A stretch of DNA of 64,000 nucleotides from Sphaerochaeta halotolerans (GTDB taxonomy: Bacteria > Spirochaetota > Spirochaetia > Sphaerochaetales > Sphaerochaetaceae). The position numbers and the translations under genes were made by a program. Each line of letters begins with the position of its first letter. The stretch's first letter is position 1. The stretch is taken from the NCBI RefSeq assembly GCF_003429665.1, contig NZ_QUWK01000003.1, forward strand, positions 62,001 through 126,000, read 5' to 3'. This document shows positions 1 through 8,467 of this stretch, piece by piece. The notes beneath the pieces were generated by a model. The model worked only from the letters and a program-made list of their open reading frames with translations, did not search any database and had not been told where the DNA came from.

Positions 1-33
1 GATGATCTCTCGGTGTTGCTGACAGATATTTAG
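1..33 (+). CDS. possible 3' tail of an upstream gene
   Basis: Reading from base 1 gives ten codons (DDLSVLLTDI) and a TAG stop at 31-33. A hairpin that looks like a terminator follows about 30 bases later, which fits a gene ending here. Too little is visible to name a product, and the frame is only a guess. Confidence 0.25.
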   Translation, partial: DDLSVLLTDI

Positions 34-63
34 CTAACTACAAGTGCAGTAAGGAGTACAATT

Positions 64-92
64 AGGAGGGGTGCCATTCTGGCACCTCTTTG
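64..92 (+). terminator. hairpin, probable terminator of the upstream gene
   Basis: AGGGGTGCC (67-75) pairs with GGCACCTCT (81-89) around the loop ATTCT, with one G-T pair. The T-run after it is short (CTCTTTGG), so termination may be inefficient. It lies between the probable end of an upstream gene and the Wzi-like pseudogene. Confidence 0.5.
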
Positions 93-141
93 GTATACTT
101 GAAGGTGTTTCGAAAATACAAATAAAACAGGAGCCTCTGTA

Positions 142-1293
142 ATGCGAATAACTCGTGCACTGGTGTGTTGTCTTGTAGGGTGTCTCATGTCAGCCTCAAT
201 TTTTGGGGCAGTCAATCAACAAGAGGTCTACAGCTTGGATAGTGATGTCTATGATGCTATTGAAGCACTCTATATTCACCAAGGATTGTCTCTTCCCTCA
301 ACCACTGGTCCATACAGCCAAGCTGAACTTTCCCTGATGGTGGATAGAAGATTAGGGCCTCAGCTGGGGCTTTGATACCACCTTTGGAGACCTACACCCT
401 TACTTCACTGGCACTGGAAGAGAGTCATGGAACTATGACGCAATCCATCATAAGCCACTTCTGGCAGTGAGCTTGGAAACCTGGCCGGGGGGTGCTTTCT
501 ATGGATACTCTGAGTTGAGTGTGGGGAACACCTATACTTTGGAAAATGGGTTTGGTACTACACCATTTGGTACTAATGTCCCGATGATTCCTCCATCTCT
601 TATACCTGACCTAGACTTCAATATGCCTTACAGAGCCTTTGTTGCAACTGGGGGGGAGCATTGGAGTTTTCAGATAGGTCGAGATAGGTTGAGTTGGGGG
701 GCAGGCCAGACTGGCAACCTGATGGTTAGTGATTCGTTCAAGTACCATACCATGGCCCGTGTGACGACCTTCAGCGATTGGTTTAAATATACCTTTGTGA
801 CATCGTTCTTCCCTCATCCTAGCCAATATATATGATCCAGGGGCTGCAAAGGAGCGAGTACCCCCAATGAAGGAGATGGTCAGTCAGATGTTCTGAAAAG
901 GACATTTGTCCAACGATGCTCTAGGCTTAACACTGGCCGAGGAAGGCTTGGATACTCCTCTCAGATACAAATTATCATGTTCCCCGCTTTGGTACGATAC
1001 ATCTATCCATTACAGTTGCCTTGAAAGGCGAGATAGATATGTACACACCAAGTAGCGGAGGTACAACAGATTACGGAGCTATCTTGTTTTCTCAGGATTT
1101 GATTTCCACATCTTTTTGTGCAACCATTGGAGGAGAGAAAGCTCTAGAATTGAGGTCATCAGTAATTGAGAGCTGGGAGGTCTATTCCAGCATTTCTTAC
1201 ATTTCTTTTGGAGAGTATCTGCAGTCCAGTAATACGATTACTAAACGGTCGTGGGATATTCAGGTTGTCATGGGAACCACATTTACTTTCTAA
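142..1293 (+). pseudogene. decayed Wzi-like outer-membrane capsule assembly protein
   Basis: The start is sound: AGGAG at 129-133, ATG at 142, then a signal peptide (MRITRALVCCLVGCLMSASIFG). The first fragment stops at 373-375, but the protein continues in another frame from about 362 (SWGFDTTFGDLHPYF) to a stop at 833-835. That second part holds the stretch GRDRLSWGAGQTGNLMVSD, which resembles spirochaete Wzi-family (Caps_assemb_Wzi) barrels. More frame changes occur around 835-1020, where pieces such as YDPGAAKERVPP read in a different frame. A C-terminal piece runs from 1021 to 1293 and ends in TFTF, as a beta-barrel would. With several indels, sequencing error alone is unlikely. The family call rests on recognised sequence, so it is moderate; that the gene is broken is clear. 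Confidence 0.75.
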
Positions 1294-1342
1294 TGGCAAA
1301 TGTACATTGAAAAAATTATGTCACAGGTTATGTCGGTATTCA

Positions 1343-1372
1343 TTGACGGCATGGGTAAACTGAGAGTAGGAT
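1343..1372 (+). promoter_or_regulatory. sigma-70-like promoter for the small-RNA candidate
   Basis: TTGACG (1343-1348), an 18-base spacer and TAGGAT (1367-1372) put a transcription start near 1379. The promoter lies after the pseudogene and is followed by no open reading frame on this strand, only by structured sequence and a terminator. Confidence 0.5.
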
Positions 1373-1378
1373 AAAAGT

Positions 1379-1580
1379 AGAGATGGATCTTGTTTATGTG
1401 TTTCCTTCTAACAACGGTCTTTCTCTGGGAGTTCTGAGACGATTTCTTCTAACCGTTCCCTTTGCGTGGGGGGAATCGAAAAGTTGGCGGCTGCCTGGGG
1501 AGGTGGCCGTCAGTCTTGATGGACTTTGGAACGGTTGGGCATGAGACTTCACTGTGGGGTGTGAGGTCTCATTGCTTTTT
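1379..1580 (+). ncRNA. candidate structured small RNA, about 200 nt, possibly 6S-like
   Basis: There is no plausible gene between the promoter at 1343-1372 and the terminator at 1541-1579. Inside, TAACCGTTCC (1450-1459) pairs with GGAACGGTT at about 1528-1536. It encloses an unpaired region and an 11-bp stem: TGGCGGCTGCC near 1485-1495 pairs with GGTGGCCGTCA near 1502-1512 around TGGGGA. A closing stem, a large internal bubble and a terminal hairpin in a roughly 200-nt transcript is the general plan of 6S RNA, but no sequence signature proves it. The last 40 nt form the terminator. It could also be an unrelated regulatory RNA. The identity is an inference; the promoter, stems and terminator are visible. 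Confidence 0.45.
1541..1579 (+). terminator. intrinsic terminator of the small-RNA candidate
   Basis: ATGAGACTTCAC (1541-1552) pairs with GTGAGGTCTCAT (1561-1572) with one G-T pair and is followed by TGCTTTTTT. The T-run is only on the plus strand, so it serves plus-strand transcription and not purD, which ends at 1602 on the other strand. Confidence 0.75.
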
Positions 1581-1601
1581 TCTTTCCCAAAGCTTTATTG
1601 T

Positions 1602-2858
1602 TTAGTTCTCGAAAAACCGATTTCCAATATCTTGTCGATACCAAGCACCTTCAAAATTCACTAGTTTGACACCTTTGTATGCATTCTTGTTTGCATTCAT
1701 GATATTGTAACCGACTCCTACTACAGTGACACAGCGCCCACCAGTGGTAACCAATTTGCCTTCATACTCTTGCACCCCTCCAAAGAAGTAACGTGGAGCG
1801 CCTTCGAAGCTATTGTAAAGCAGGGGAGCGGGCATTGATTCGAGTTTCTTTCCAATGATGGGTTTCTCGGGATAGCCCTCAGAAGCAACTACCAAGGCAA
1901 CTGCCGATTGGTTGGAAACCTCAAGATTGAGGGAAGAAAGTGTATCATGCTTCATTGCATCAAGAATATCGACAATATCCGTGTTTATAAGCGGGACGAA
2001 TGCCTGTGCGGCAGGATCGTTGAATCGAACGTGATAATCAACCAATATTGGTCCATTTTTGGTGATGATGACACTGATAGTCAGAACACCTTTATATGCC
2101 ATCTTCTCAGCCTTCAAACCGAACAACACCGGTTCGATGATTGAATCGACGAGAGCCTGGCTAAGATCTTTTTGGAGTGGAACCGGACAGATGGAACCCA
2201 TCCCACCGGTTGGCAATCCTCCTTCCTCAACCTTCATATAGTCACTTGAGGTGGGAAGCATGAGATATCCTTTGTTATCCAAGAAGAGGGTAATGGTAAT
2301 AGGAAGCCCGTTGAGATGCTCTTCAAGGATGATTGGTCCAGTGGCAAGCAACCCTCTGGAGAAATCCATCAAGGTGGAATAGTCGGAAGAATCTACCATA
2401 ATCCTGCTTGGTGCAATTGCATTGCTCTTGACTACAAATCGTTCCCCTTCGTGACGTTTCAAATACTCTGAGAGCTTTTCTTCATCATCAAACAGAACGT
2501 GGGAAGAAGTAGGAATGTTGTGCCGGTCGGAGAACATGCGGGCAAAATTACGGTCACCTTCAAGTTTCAAAGCCCGGTTGGGTGCTCCGAACGTGTCAAT
2601 CCCCCGTTCATTGAGAAAATCAATGACACCAGTAAAAAGTGGTGCCTCAGTACCGACAAATACAAAGTCGATCCCATACGTTTGACACGCTTCATAAACC
2701 TGTTCAGGGTCTGAAGGATCAATGGCCAGATTTACAGCTATCGTCTTTGTTCCCACATTGCCAGGTGCTACATATAAGCCATCAATCAACCTACTTTGAG
2801 AGAACCACCATGCAATGGCATGGTCTTTCGCTCCGGACCCTAACACTAATACTCTCAT
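1602..2858 (-). CDS. purD: phosphoribosylamine-glycine ligase (PurD), divergent
   Basis: Probably makes glycinamide ribonucleotide from phosphoribosylamine, glycine and ATP in purine synthesis, in the cytoplasm. At 418 aa it has the usual PurD length and plan: N-terminal Rossmann part (GSGAKDHA at 7-14; VGTEAPL at 68-74), an ATP-grasp core (TGGMGS at 217-222) and the metal-binding stretch DYHVRFNDPAAQ. Several signatures have drifted: the first loop is GSGAKDHA where PurD usually has GSGGREHA, and the ATP-grasp lysine region reads VVKSNAIAPSR, not the usual VVKADGLAAGKG. Last gene of the minus-strand tatD-dus-purD run, 52 bases after the dus stop. The family is clear; full activity is less certain. 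Confidence 0.82.
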   Translation of the reverse strand: MRVLVLGSGAKDHAIAWWFSQSRLIDGLYVAPGNVGTKTIAVNLAIDPSDPEQVYEACQTYGIDFVFVGTEAPLFTGVIDFLNERGIDTFGAPNRALKLEGDRNFARMFSDRHNIPTSSHVLFDDEEKLSEYLKRHEGERFVVKSNAIAPSRIMVDSSDYSTLMDFSRGLLATGPIILEEHLNGLPITITLFLDNKGYLMLPTSSDYMKVEEGGLPTGGMGSICPVPLQKDLSQALVDSIIEPVLFGLKAEKMAYKGVLTISVIITKNGPILVDYHVRFNDPAAQAFVPLINTDIVDILDAMKHDTLSSLNLEVSNQSAVALVVASEGYPEKPIIGKKLESMPAPLLYNSFEGAPRYFFGGVQEYEGKLVTTGGRCVTVVGVGYNIMNANKNAYKGVKLVNFEGAWYRQDIGNRFFEN

Positions 2859-2910
2859 TGCATTTCCTTATTCGATGTGATTGCTCAAATAAACGTACCA
2901 TTTTACCGCA

Positions 2911-3909
2911 TTACAGGTCAACAAGTGGACTGAGAGCTTCAAGATACTGTTCTCGTCTGGAGGCTTGTACTACAGCTTGCTTTATTGTTGATGTATTGGG
3001 AATTCCTTTCAGATAACTGCAAGTATGTTTTCTCATCAGTGTACAGGCTGTCCTTTCCCCAAAGGCGTCGATCATGAGGTCCAGATGTCGTAGAATGGCT
3101 GCTTTCCGCATTTCTATAGAGATAGGCTCAGGTTCCTTTCCCTGCAAGATAGCTTTTGCCTGGGAGAAGATGAACGGGTTGCCAATGGCCCCACGGGCAA
3201 ACATCACCCCATCAATACCGGTTTCTTCAAGCATCCTCTTGGCATCTTCCGCCTTGAAGAGATCCCCGGAACCAAAGACTGGAATCCCATAGCCATGCTG
3301 AACCGTGTATTGCTTGAGTTCCGTGAGCTTGCTCCAATCAGCAAACGGTGCATAGCCCTGGCTGCGGGTTCGTGCATGGAGCGTCAATGCACTTGCCCCT
3401 CCATCAAGGGCAGCTTGTGCAAACTCAAGAAAGTTCTCGCTCTGTGCATCCCAGCCTGTTCTTAACTTAACCGATACAGGTATATCCGTCTCTTCTGTGA
3501 TGATGTGAACTATTTCAGTGATAAGCTTGGGCTGTTTCATCATAGCCGAACCAGCTCCAGTCTTGGTGACCTTGGGAACGGGACACCCGCAATTGATGTC
3601 AATAACCTCAGGCTGGTAGGGTTGAAGCTGCTCCAAGGCTTCCTTGAGCGAGTCAGCGTTCCCCATGAAGAGTTGAACTGCGTACTTTGTTTCATTTTGG
3701 GCACGTCCCATGAGTGCCAGCGTTTTTTGGCCTTTTCGTGCAAGGCCTTCCGCACTGACCATCTCTGTGTAGGTGAAATCGGCTCCTTCCTCAATGCAGA
3801 GCGTTCTGAATGGAATATCCGTATACCCGGCAAGTGGGGCAAGGAACAGGTTTCCACCGAGCGTTGTCGATCCAATCGTTACAGGGTGATAGAGGTTCTC
3901 TTCGTTCAT
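2911..3909 (-). CDS. dus: tRNA-dihydrouridine synthase
   Basis: FMN enzyme that reduces uridine to dihydrouridine in the tRNA D-loop. The 332-aa length is typical of the DusB group. Visible marks are the TIM-barrel start (LAPLAGYTDIPFRTL), the catalytic-cysteine motif INCGCPVPKVTKTGAGSAMM, the phosphate/FMN stretches SVKLRTGW and LTLHARTRSQ, and VFGSGDL with MFARGAIGNPFIF near the C-terminal part of the barrel. The start codon overlaps the tatD stop by four bases (ATGA), so the two are translationally coupled. Family assignment is firm; which D-loop position it modifies cannot be read from sequence. Confidence 0.92.
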   Translation of the reverse strand: MNEENLYHPVTIGSTTLGGNLFLAPLAGYTDIPFRTLCIEEGADFTYTEMVSAEGLARKGQKTLALMGRAQNETKYAVQLFMGNADSLKEALEQLQPYQPEVIDINCGCPVPKVTKTGAGSAMMKQPKLITEIVHIITEETDIPVSVKLRTGWDAQSENFLEFAQAALDGGASALTLHARTRSQGYAPFADWSKLTELKQYTVQHGYGIPVFGSGDLFKAEDAKRMLEETGIDGVMFARGAIGNPFIFSQAKAILQGKEPEPISIEMRKAAILRHLDLMIDAFGERTACTLMRKHTCSYLKGIPNTSTIKQAVVQASRREQYLEALSPLVDL

Positions 3910-4688
3910 ATATCCTTCGGAAGGGCAAAAGCCCTGAGGCTGTTATCATAAAGTGTTTGGGAGAGAGCTTCAAGAGATGTTTGCCTCAGTGCTGCAAGAA
4001 CGGTTGCCGTTTCCTGGATATAGTGAATTTTGTTTCGCTCTCCCTTGTGGGAGTAAGGAGTCATAAAAGGGGCTTCGCTCTCGATGACTATTCGGTCTTC
4101 AGGAAGGCGTATAGCCACCTCTTGCAACATCCTACTGTTCTTGAAGGTTAGATTACCTGCAAAAGAGAACGTGAGATTCATATCCAATGCTCGTCGAGCG
4201 AAGGTCCAGTCTTCTCCAAAACAGTGCAGAATACCACCCTTTGGGGGAAGCTTTTCCTTGAGAATGGGCAATAGGTCTTCTCCCGCATTTCGGTTGTGTA
4301 TGATCACCGGGAGATCGAGATGTTTGGCAATTTCGAGATGTTTGAGCATCAACTCTATCTGCGCGGTCTTGTCACCTCCGAACATATGGTAATAATCGAG
4401 TCCCGTCTCACCGATGGCGATGATACGTTTCTTTTTTGCATGGGCGATGACGCGCTCTTCCCAGTCATGACCTGGGTGGGCGACTTCAGTAGGGGAGACC
4501 CCTACTGCATGGAATACATCCTTTGCACTTTCCAAATTGGTGTAGGTTTTCTCAAAATCGCTTAGGCTGTTGCAAATGCTCACAACATGCTTGACCGACT
4601 TGACTTTTGCAAGTTGGACAGCAAGCAGTTGCTCCATTTTGTCATCCTGTATCAACCCTATGTGGGCGTGCGTGTCAAACAGTTGCAT
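3906..4688 (-). CDS. tatD: TatD-family metal-dependent hydrolase
   Basis: 260-aa TatD-type amidohydrolase-fold deoxyribonuclease. Metal and active-site motifs occur in order: DTHAHIG at the N-terminus, GETGLDYYH, IIHNRNAGED, LHCFGE and IESEAPFM. I chose ATG at 4688 because translation then begins MQLFDTHAHIG, as in the family, and GGAG lies just upstream; the open frame runs 43 codons further up without a family match. It is the first gene of a minus-strand unit with dus and purD, with a strong promoter at 4734-4762. Members act as 3'-5' exonucleases or in quality control; the substrate here is unknown. Confidence 0.92.
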   Translation of the reverse strand: MQLFDTHAHIGLIQDDKMEQLLAVQLAKVKSVKHVVSICNSLSDFEKTYTNLESAKDVFHAVGVSPTEVAHPGHDWEERVIAHAKKKRIIAIGETGLDYYHMFGGDKTAQIELMLKHLEIAKHLDLPVIIHNRNAGEDLLPILKEKLPPKGGILHCFGEDWTFARRALDMNLTFSFAGNLTFKNSRMLQEVAIRLPEDRIVIESEAPFMTPYSHKGERNKIHYIQETATVLAALRQTSLEALSQTLYDNSLRAFALPKDI

Positions 4689-4733
4689 ACCGACTCCTTG
4701 AGAAGCTGACAAGCCTGTGTGAAGGATGGGTCC

Positions 4734-4762
4734 ACTATAGCATGGGCAATATGAACCGTCAA
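4734..4762 (-). promoter_or_regulatory. sigma-70-like promoter of tatD-dus-purD
   Basis: On the minus strand TTGACG (4762-4757), a 17-base spacer and TATAGT (4739-4734) give a near-consensus promoter. Transcription would start about 40 bases before the tatD ATG at 4688. Confidence 0.7.
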
Positions 4763-4824
4763 CGTTGTAACTCATATGCAGTAAAATAGTTATATACATA
4801 TGTCGAGAGTTTGACAATTTATTA

Positions 4825-4856
4825 TTGACGTGGTAGCTTTACTGCAGTGCTATGAT
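4825..4856 (+). promoter_or_regulatory. probable promoter of the RicT-like gene
   Basis: An extended -10 (TGC then TATGAT, 4848-4856) lies 20 bases after TTGACG (4825-4830); a second TTGACA is at 4811-4816. The long spacer suggests the extended -10 carries most of the promoter. It sits about 20 bases before the ATG at 4876. Confidence 0.45.
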
Positions 4857-4875
4857 CAAATGGCAAAGGATATAG

Positions 4876-5970
4876 ATGAAACGAGAACGAACGAGTGCCG
4901 ATAGCCGAGTCCAGAAGAACCGGCCATCACAAGGCTATATATATTTGGTTAAAAACCCTTCTTCAAATGAGATGAGCATCTGTGCTTGGGACTCTGTGTT
5001 GTATCCAGGGACCTCAGTAGTTGCGCCCACTCGCTATGGACTTGATCTTGGGATCATTATCTCTGCTGCAGACCAGCTTGGTAAGTCCTACGAGTCTGGA
5101 TGTGACCAGCCGAGAGCAGCATGTTTTCACGCAGAGGACTGTCTTCCCAAGGATGAACGGGAAGCATTCCATGCTGGAGATCCAGAGGAAGCACTTCCTT
5201 CCTACTCACTTGAGAAAGATGAGGATCCATGTGAATCCTGTGCAGGGTGCAATCCACAGCGAGAACCCGGAGAAGTTGAAATTTCAGGGGATGTGGTGTG
5301 GATTGACCGTTTGGCAACCCCCTCGGATTTGAGTCGGTATCAAGAGCAATCAGCCAAAGAAGATGAGGCGATGCGTATCTGCCGAGAGAAAATTGCTCAC
5401 CACAAGCTTGATATGAAGCTGGTGACGGCCCATTTTCTGCTTGGAGAGCCGAAGATCATTTTCTTTTTCACTGCAGATGTACGGGTGGATTTCCGTGAAT
5501 TGGTCAAAGATTTGGTTTCAGTGTTCCGTATCAGAATCGAACTGAGACAAATCGGGGTTCGTGATGAAAGCCGTGTGCTTGGGGGACTAGCTGTTTGTGG
5601 GCGCGATTTTTGTTGTCATGGTGTGACTGACAAACTCGATCCTGTTTCCATCAAGATGGCCAAAGAGCAAAATCTTTCGCTGAATTCCATGAAAATTTCA
5701 GGTCCTTGTGGTCGATTGCTTTGTTGTCTTTCCTATGAGTATGATTTCTATGTCGAGGAAAAACGCAATTATCCACCAGAAGGAAGCAAATTAAAGGTTG
5801 GTTATGACTTGATGAAAGTTCATGAAGTCAACATACTGTCGAAACGTATCACACTCAGTGGAAGTGAGGGGAGAATGTTTACCATCCCGCAAAATGCGGT
5901 ATTTTTTAATATTGACACCAAGCGATGGGAGCTCGAGAAGGAGTTTGCAAACGAATTTTTGTCAAATTGA
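4876..5970 (+). CDS. PSP1/RicT-like protein (YaaT family)
   Basis: 364-aa protein with a PSP1 C-terminal domain. In Bacillus the homologue RicT (YaaT) joins RicA and RicF in an Fe-S complex that helps RNase Y mature transcripts. The conserved cysteine block is present: GGLAVCGRDFCCHG, then KISGPCGRLLCCLSYEYDFY. The N-terminal third has an extra cysteine cluster (CESCAGC and neighbours) and an acidic insert that the core family does not need. GTVVVAPTRYGLDLG-like sequence near residue 45 is the usual PSP1 entry. Translation starts at ATG 4876 with AAAGGA upstream. Family call is strong; whether an RNase Y partner exists cannot be seen here. Confidence 0.85.
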   Translation: MKRERTSADSRVQKNRPSQGYIYLVKNPSSNEMSICAWDSVLYPGTSVVAPTRYGLDLGIIISAADQLGKSYESGCDQPRAACFHAEDCLPKDEREAFHAGDPEEALPSYSLEKDEDPCESCAGCNPQREPGEVEISGDVVWIDRLATPSDLSRYQEQSAKEDEAMRICREKIAHHKLDMKLVTAHFLLGEPKIIFFFTADVRVDFRELVKDLVSVFRIRIELRQIGVRDESRVLGGLAVCGRDFCCHGVTDKLDPVSIKMAKEQNLSLNSMKISGPCGRLLCCLSYEYDFYVEEKRNYPPEGSKLKVGYDLMKVHEVNILSKRITLSGSEGRMFTIPQNAVFFNIDTKRWELEKEFANEFLSN

Positions 5971-5984
5971 AGTAAAGCATTGTA

Positions 5985-6013
5985 TTGACCCGTTTTATAG
6001 ACTGTGATATGTT
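5985..6013 (+). promoter_or_regulatory. sigma-70-like promoter of rpsT
   Basis: TTGACC (5985-5990), a 17-base spacer and TATGTT (6008-6013). Predicted start near 6020, leaving a leader of about 75 bases that contains GC-rich complementary segments (ACCGTCGG, GCCGGC) and could take part in ribosomal-protein autoregulation. Confidence 0.65.
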
Positions 6014-6095
6014 TTTAGACCGTCGGTACTTTGTTGCCGGCCTCAATTTTAATAAATGAAATACGTATTCAAGGTAATATGTTTGGAGGTATTAC

Positions 6096-6371
6096 GTGAT
6101 TAACAGGTCTGCTGAAAAAAGAGAGCGACAGAACCAAGTCCGGAAAATGAGAAACCGCGCAACAAAGAGCACAATGCGCACTGCAATCAAGAAATTTGAT
6201 GCCGCTGTAGTCGCTGGGGACAAAGAAACTGCCGCTAAAGCTTTGGCTTTGAGTCTCAAACTGCTTGATTCAACTGCAGGAAAGGGTGTCATCCACCACA
6301 ATACAGCCAACCGCAAGAAATCCAGATTGCAGAGCCGTTTCAATAAGATGACCAACCAGGCTGCTGTATAA
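6096..6371 (+). CDS. rpsT: 30S ribosomal protein S20
   Basis: 91-aa primary-binding protein of the small subunit, which contacts 16S rRNA. The basic helix pattern is typical: SAEKRERQNQVRKMRNR near the N-terminus, then TMRTAIKKF, and TANRKKSRLQSRFNK at the C-terminal end. Start is GTG at 6096, set by GGAGG at 6085-6089; no better ATG exists. First gene of a plus-strand run with HU, lnt and cinA, behind the promoter at 5985-6013. GTG-initiated rpsT is also known elsewhere, so weak initiation may be a control point, though this is inference. Confidence 0.95.
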   Translation: MINRSAEKRERQNQVRKMRNRATKSTMRTAIKKFDAAVVAGDKETAAKALALSLKLLDSTAGKGVIHHNTANRKKSRLQSRFNKMTNQAAV

Positions 6372-6450
6372 TCAGCCAGTCAGAATGATGAGCATATCGA
6401 TTGTTAATCGGTGTGTATACATGCGTATAGAACGTGTTTAAGGAGTAACC

Positions 6451-6771
6451 ATGGCAGGACCAAAGTTGACAAAAGCAGCCATAATCGAGAGTCTCCATGA
6501 GAAGCATGGACTGAATAGGGCCGACATCCACACAATCATCGACGAGTTCTTTGAAGAAGTGAAAGAAGGTCTTCGGAATGATCAGGTCATTGAGCTTCGT
6601 GGATTTGGAACATTTGAGGTTCGCACTCGTAAGGGCCGTGAGAGAGCGCGGAATCCAAAGACTGGCGCCATTGTTGCCGTCGAAACACATGGAGTTGCCA
6701 TTTTCCGTCCAGGCAAAGAACTCAAGGACTATGTGTGGGATTTGCGTGATAACAAGCCGGAGAAGGAATAA
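6451..6771 (+). CDS. HU/IHF-family DNA-binding protein
   Basis: 106-aa nucleoid protein, a little longer than the usual 90 aa because of extra residues at both ends (MAGPKLTKAA; KDYVWDLRDNKPEKE). The family core is clear: KAAIIESLHEKHGLNRADIHTIIDEFFEEV helices, IELRGFGTFEVRTRKGRERARNPKTGA in the arm region with the DNA-intercalating proline, and FRPGKELKD at the end. AGGAG precedes the ATG. It lies 79 bases after rpsT and 34 before lnt. HU or IHF-like role cannot be separated from sequence; it is probably a homodimer because no partner gene is near. Confidence 0.93.
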   Translation: MAGPKLTKAAIIESLHEKHGLNRADIHTIIDEFFEEVKEGLRNDQVIELRGFGTFEVRTRKGRERARNPKTGAIVAVETHGVAIFRPGKELKDYVWDLRDNKPEKE

Positions 6772-6805
6772 CCTTCTACGCTTTTGATAATTAGGAGAAG
6801 ATCTC

Positions 6806-8467
6806 TTGGTTGACTTGCATGCAAGACGGAACCTCAGAACGGTTTGTTCTGAGGTTCTCGTGTTATTAGTTTCGGCATTTATCTACTCAATTGCCTTCCC
6901 TGGTCTCTTGTCGGCCAACGGCATCGGGTTTGTCGCAATGTTTGCTCTGATACCTGTATTTGCGGTAATCAGGAACACAACCTGGAAGTTGACTCCAATC
7001 TATGGATTCTTCTATGGGTTCATGTTCTATCTTTTCTTTAATTACTGGCTCAAGACCTTTCACCCGCTTGCCATTCTGATTGTTCCCATTATCAAGGGCG
7101 GGGAGATGCTCCTGCTCTTCCCCGTACTCAAGGCAGCCCAGAAGCTGTTCAAGAAATATGGATACTTGGTTGAGGCGTTGATATGGGTTGCTTACTCCTA
7201 TTTGAGCCAGGACTGGTTTGCGGGATATCCCTATGGGACCCTTGGCTCAGCAGTGTATCGCTATCTTCCCCTCATTCAGATTTCCGAAATCTTTGGTATC
7301 TGGGGAGTCACCTTCATATTGGTGATGCCGCAGACTTTTCTTGGGGTATATTTGTACCGTTGGTACCATGACAGGGAGTATTCCCTGAAGGGATACCTGA
7401 AGGAACACATTGCTTTCATCATTGCATATGGGGCAGCCCTGCTGGCAACCTTGATCTTTGGGTTTGCTTCCATGGCATACTGGAAGGCTCAGGAACCTGA
7501 TAAAACGTGGCGTGTAGCTACCATCCAGCATAGTGCAGATACTTGGGAGGGTGGGTACACCACCTACAAGCGAAACTTCAACACATTGCGCAAGATGAGT
7601 CTGGAAGCCTTGAAAGAAGACCCTGATATCATTCTCTGGTCCGAAACAGCCTTTGTTCCATCAGTTGCCTGGCATGAGAACTATCCTTCTGACCCAGCAA
7701 CTTCAGCCTTGGTGGAGGAGTTTGTCGAATTCGGCAAGTCGCTTCCCATTCCTTTGGTAACCGGTAATCCTGAAGGAGTCATTAAAGATCCCAGCAAGCC
7801 AGCTCTTGGTGAAGATGGCTCTTGGAACCGAACCGATTACAATACCGTAATCTTCTTTGAGGATGGAAGAATCAAAAATACCTATAGAAAGCAGCACTTG
7901 GTGCCCTTCACCGAGCACTTCCCCTATGAGAAACAGTTGCCATGGCTCTATAATCTCCTGCTTGCAAATGATTACAACTGGTGGGAAACCGGCTATGACC
8001 CAGTGGTTTTTGAAACTGAGGAAGGGGTGAAGTTCTCTACTCCAATCTGTTTTGAGGATGTCTTTGGGTATTTGAACGCCGACTTTGTTTCCAATGGGGC
8101 TGATGTCATCGTCAACATGACCAATGATGGATGGTCAAAAGCTGTTCCTGCGGAAATGCAACACCTCGGATTAGCTGTATTCCGATCCATTGAGAATCGA
8201 AGAACCACGGTTCGAGGCACCAATAGTGGGATGACCTGTGTTATTGATGTTACGGGTAAGATTGTTGACCCGATGGCACCGTTTACGGTTGGCTATCATA
8301 TGTATGATGTACCGGTATACAGTGGGGAAGTTCATGGGACTACCTTCTATACCCGGTATGTAGATTGGTTCGCATATCTGACCGTCTATCTTTCAGCCAT
8401 ACTTCTTGTCGGAGGTGCGCTGTATCGTCTGTATCGATATGTTACCAACAACAGGCAGAAACCATAA
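6806..8467 (+). CDS. lnt: apolipoprotein N-acyltransferase
   Basis: Inner-membrane enzyme that adds the third acyl chain to lipoproteins after Lgt and LspA. At 553 aa it has an N-terminal multi-span membrane half (about residues 10-225) and a nitrilase-like catalytic domain. The triad is visible: Glu in LWSETAF, Lys in YRKQHLVPFTEHF, Cys in TPICFEDVFG; NMTNDGW and RTTVRGTNSG follow as in the family. A C-terminal membrane helix ends the protein (YLTVYLSAILLVGGALY). Translation starts at TTG 6806 with GGAGA at 6794-6798; no ATG fits better. The stop overlaps the cinA ATG by one base. Confidence 0.93.
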   Translation: MVDLHARRNLRTVCSEVLVLLVSAFIYSIAFPGLLSANGIGFVAMFALIPVFAVIRNTTWKLTPIYGFFYGFMFYLFFNYWLKTFHPLAILIVPIIKGGEMLLLFPVLKAAQKLFKKYGYLVEALIWVAYSYLSQDWFAGYPYGTLGSAVYRYLPLIQISEIFGIWGVTFILVMPQTFLGVYLYRWYHDREYSLKGYLKEHIAFIIAYGAALLATLIFGFASMAYWKAQEPDKTWRVATIQHSADTWEGGYTTYKRNFNTLRKMSLEALKEDPDIILWSETAFVPSVAWHENYPSDPATSALVEEFVEFGKSLPIPLVTGNPEGVIKDPSKPALGEDGSWNRTDYNTVIFFEDGRIKNTYRKQHLVPFTEHFPYEKQLPWLYNLLLANDYNWWETGYDPVVFETEEGVKFSTPICFEDVFGYLNADFVSNGADVIVNMTNDGWSKAVPAEMQHLGLAVFRSIENRRTTVRGTNSGMTCVIDVTGKIVDPMAPFTVGYHMYDVPVYSGEVHGTTFYTRYVDWFAYLTVYLSAILLVGGALYRLYRYVTNNRQKP

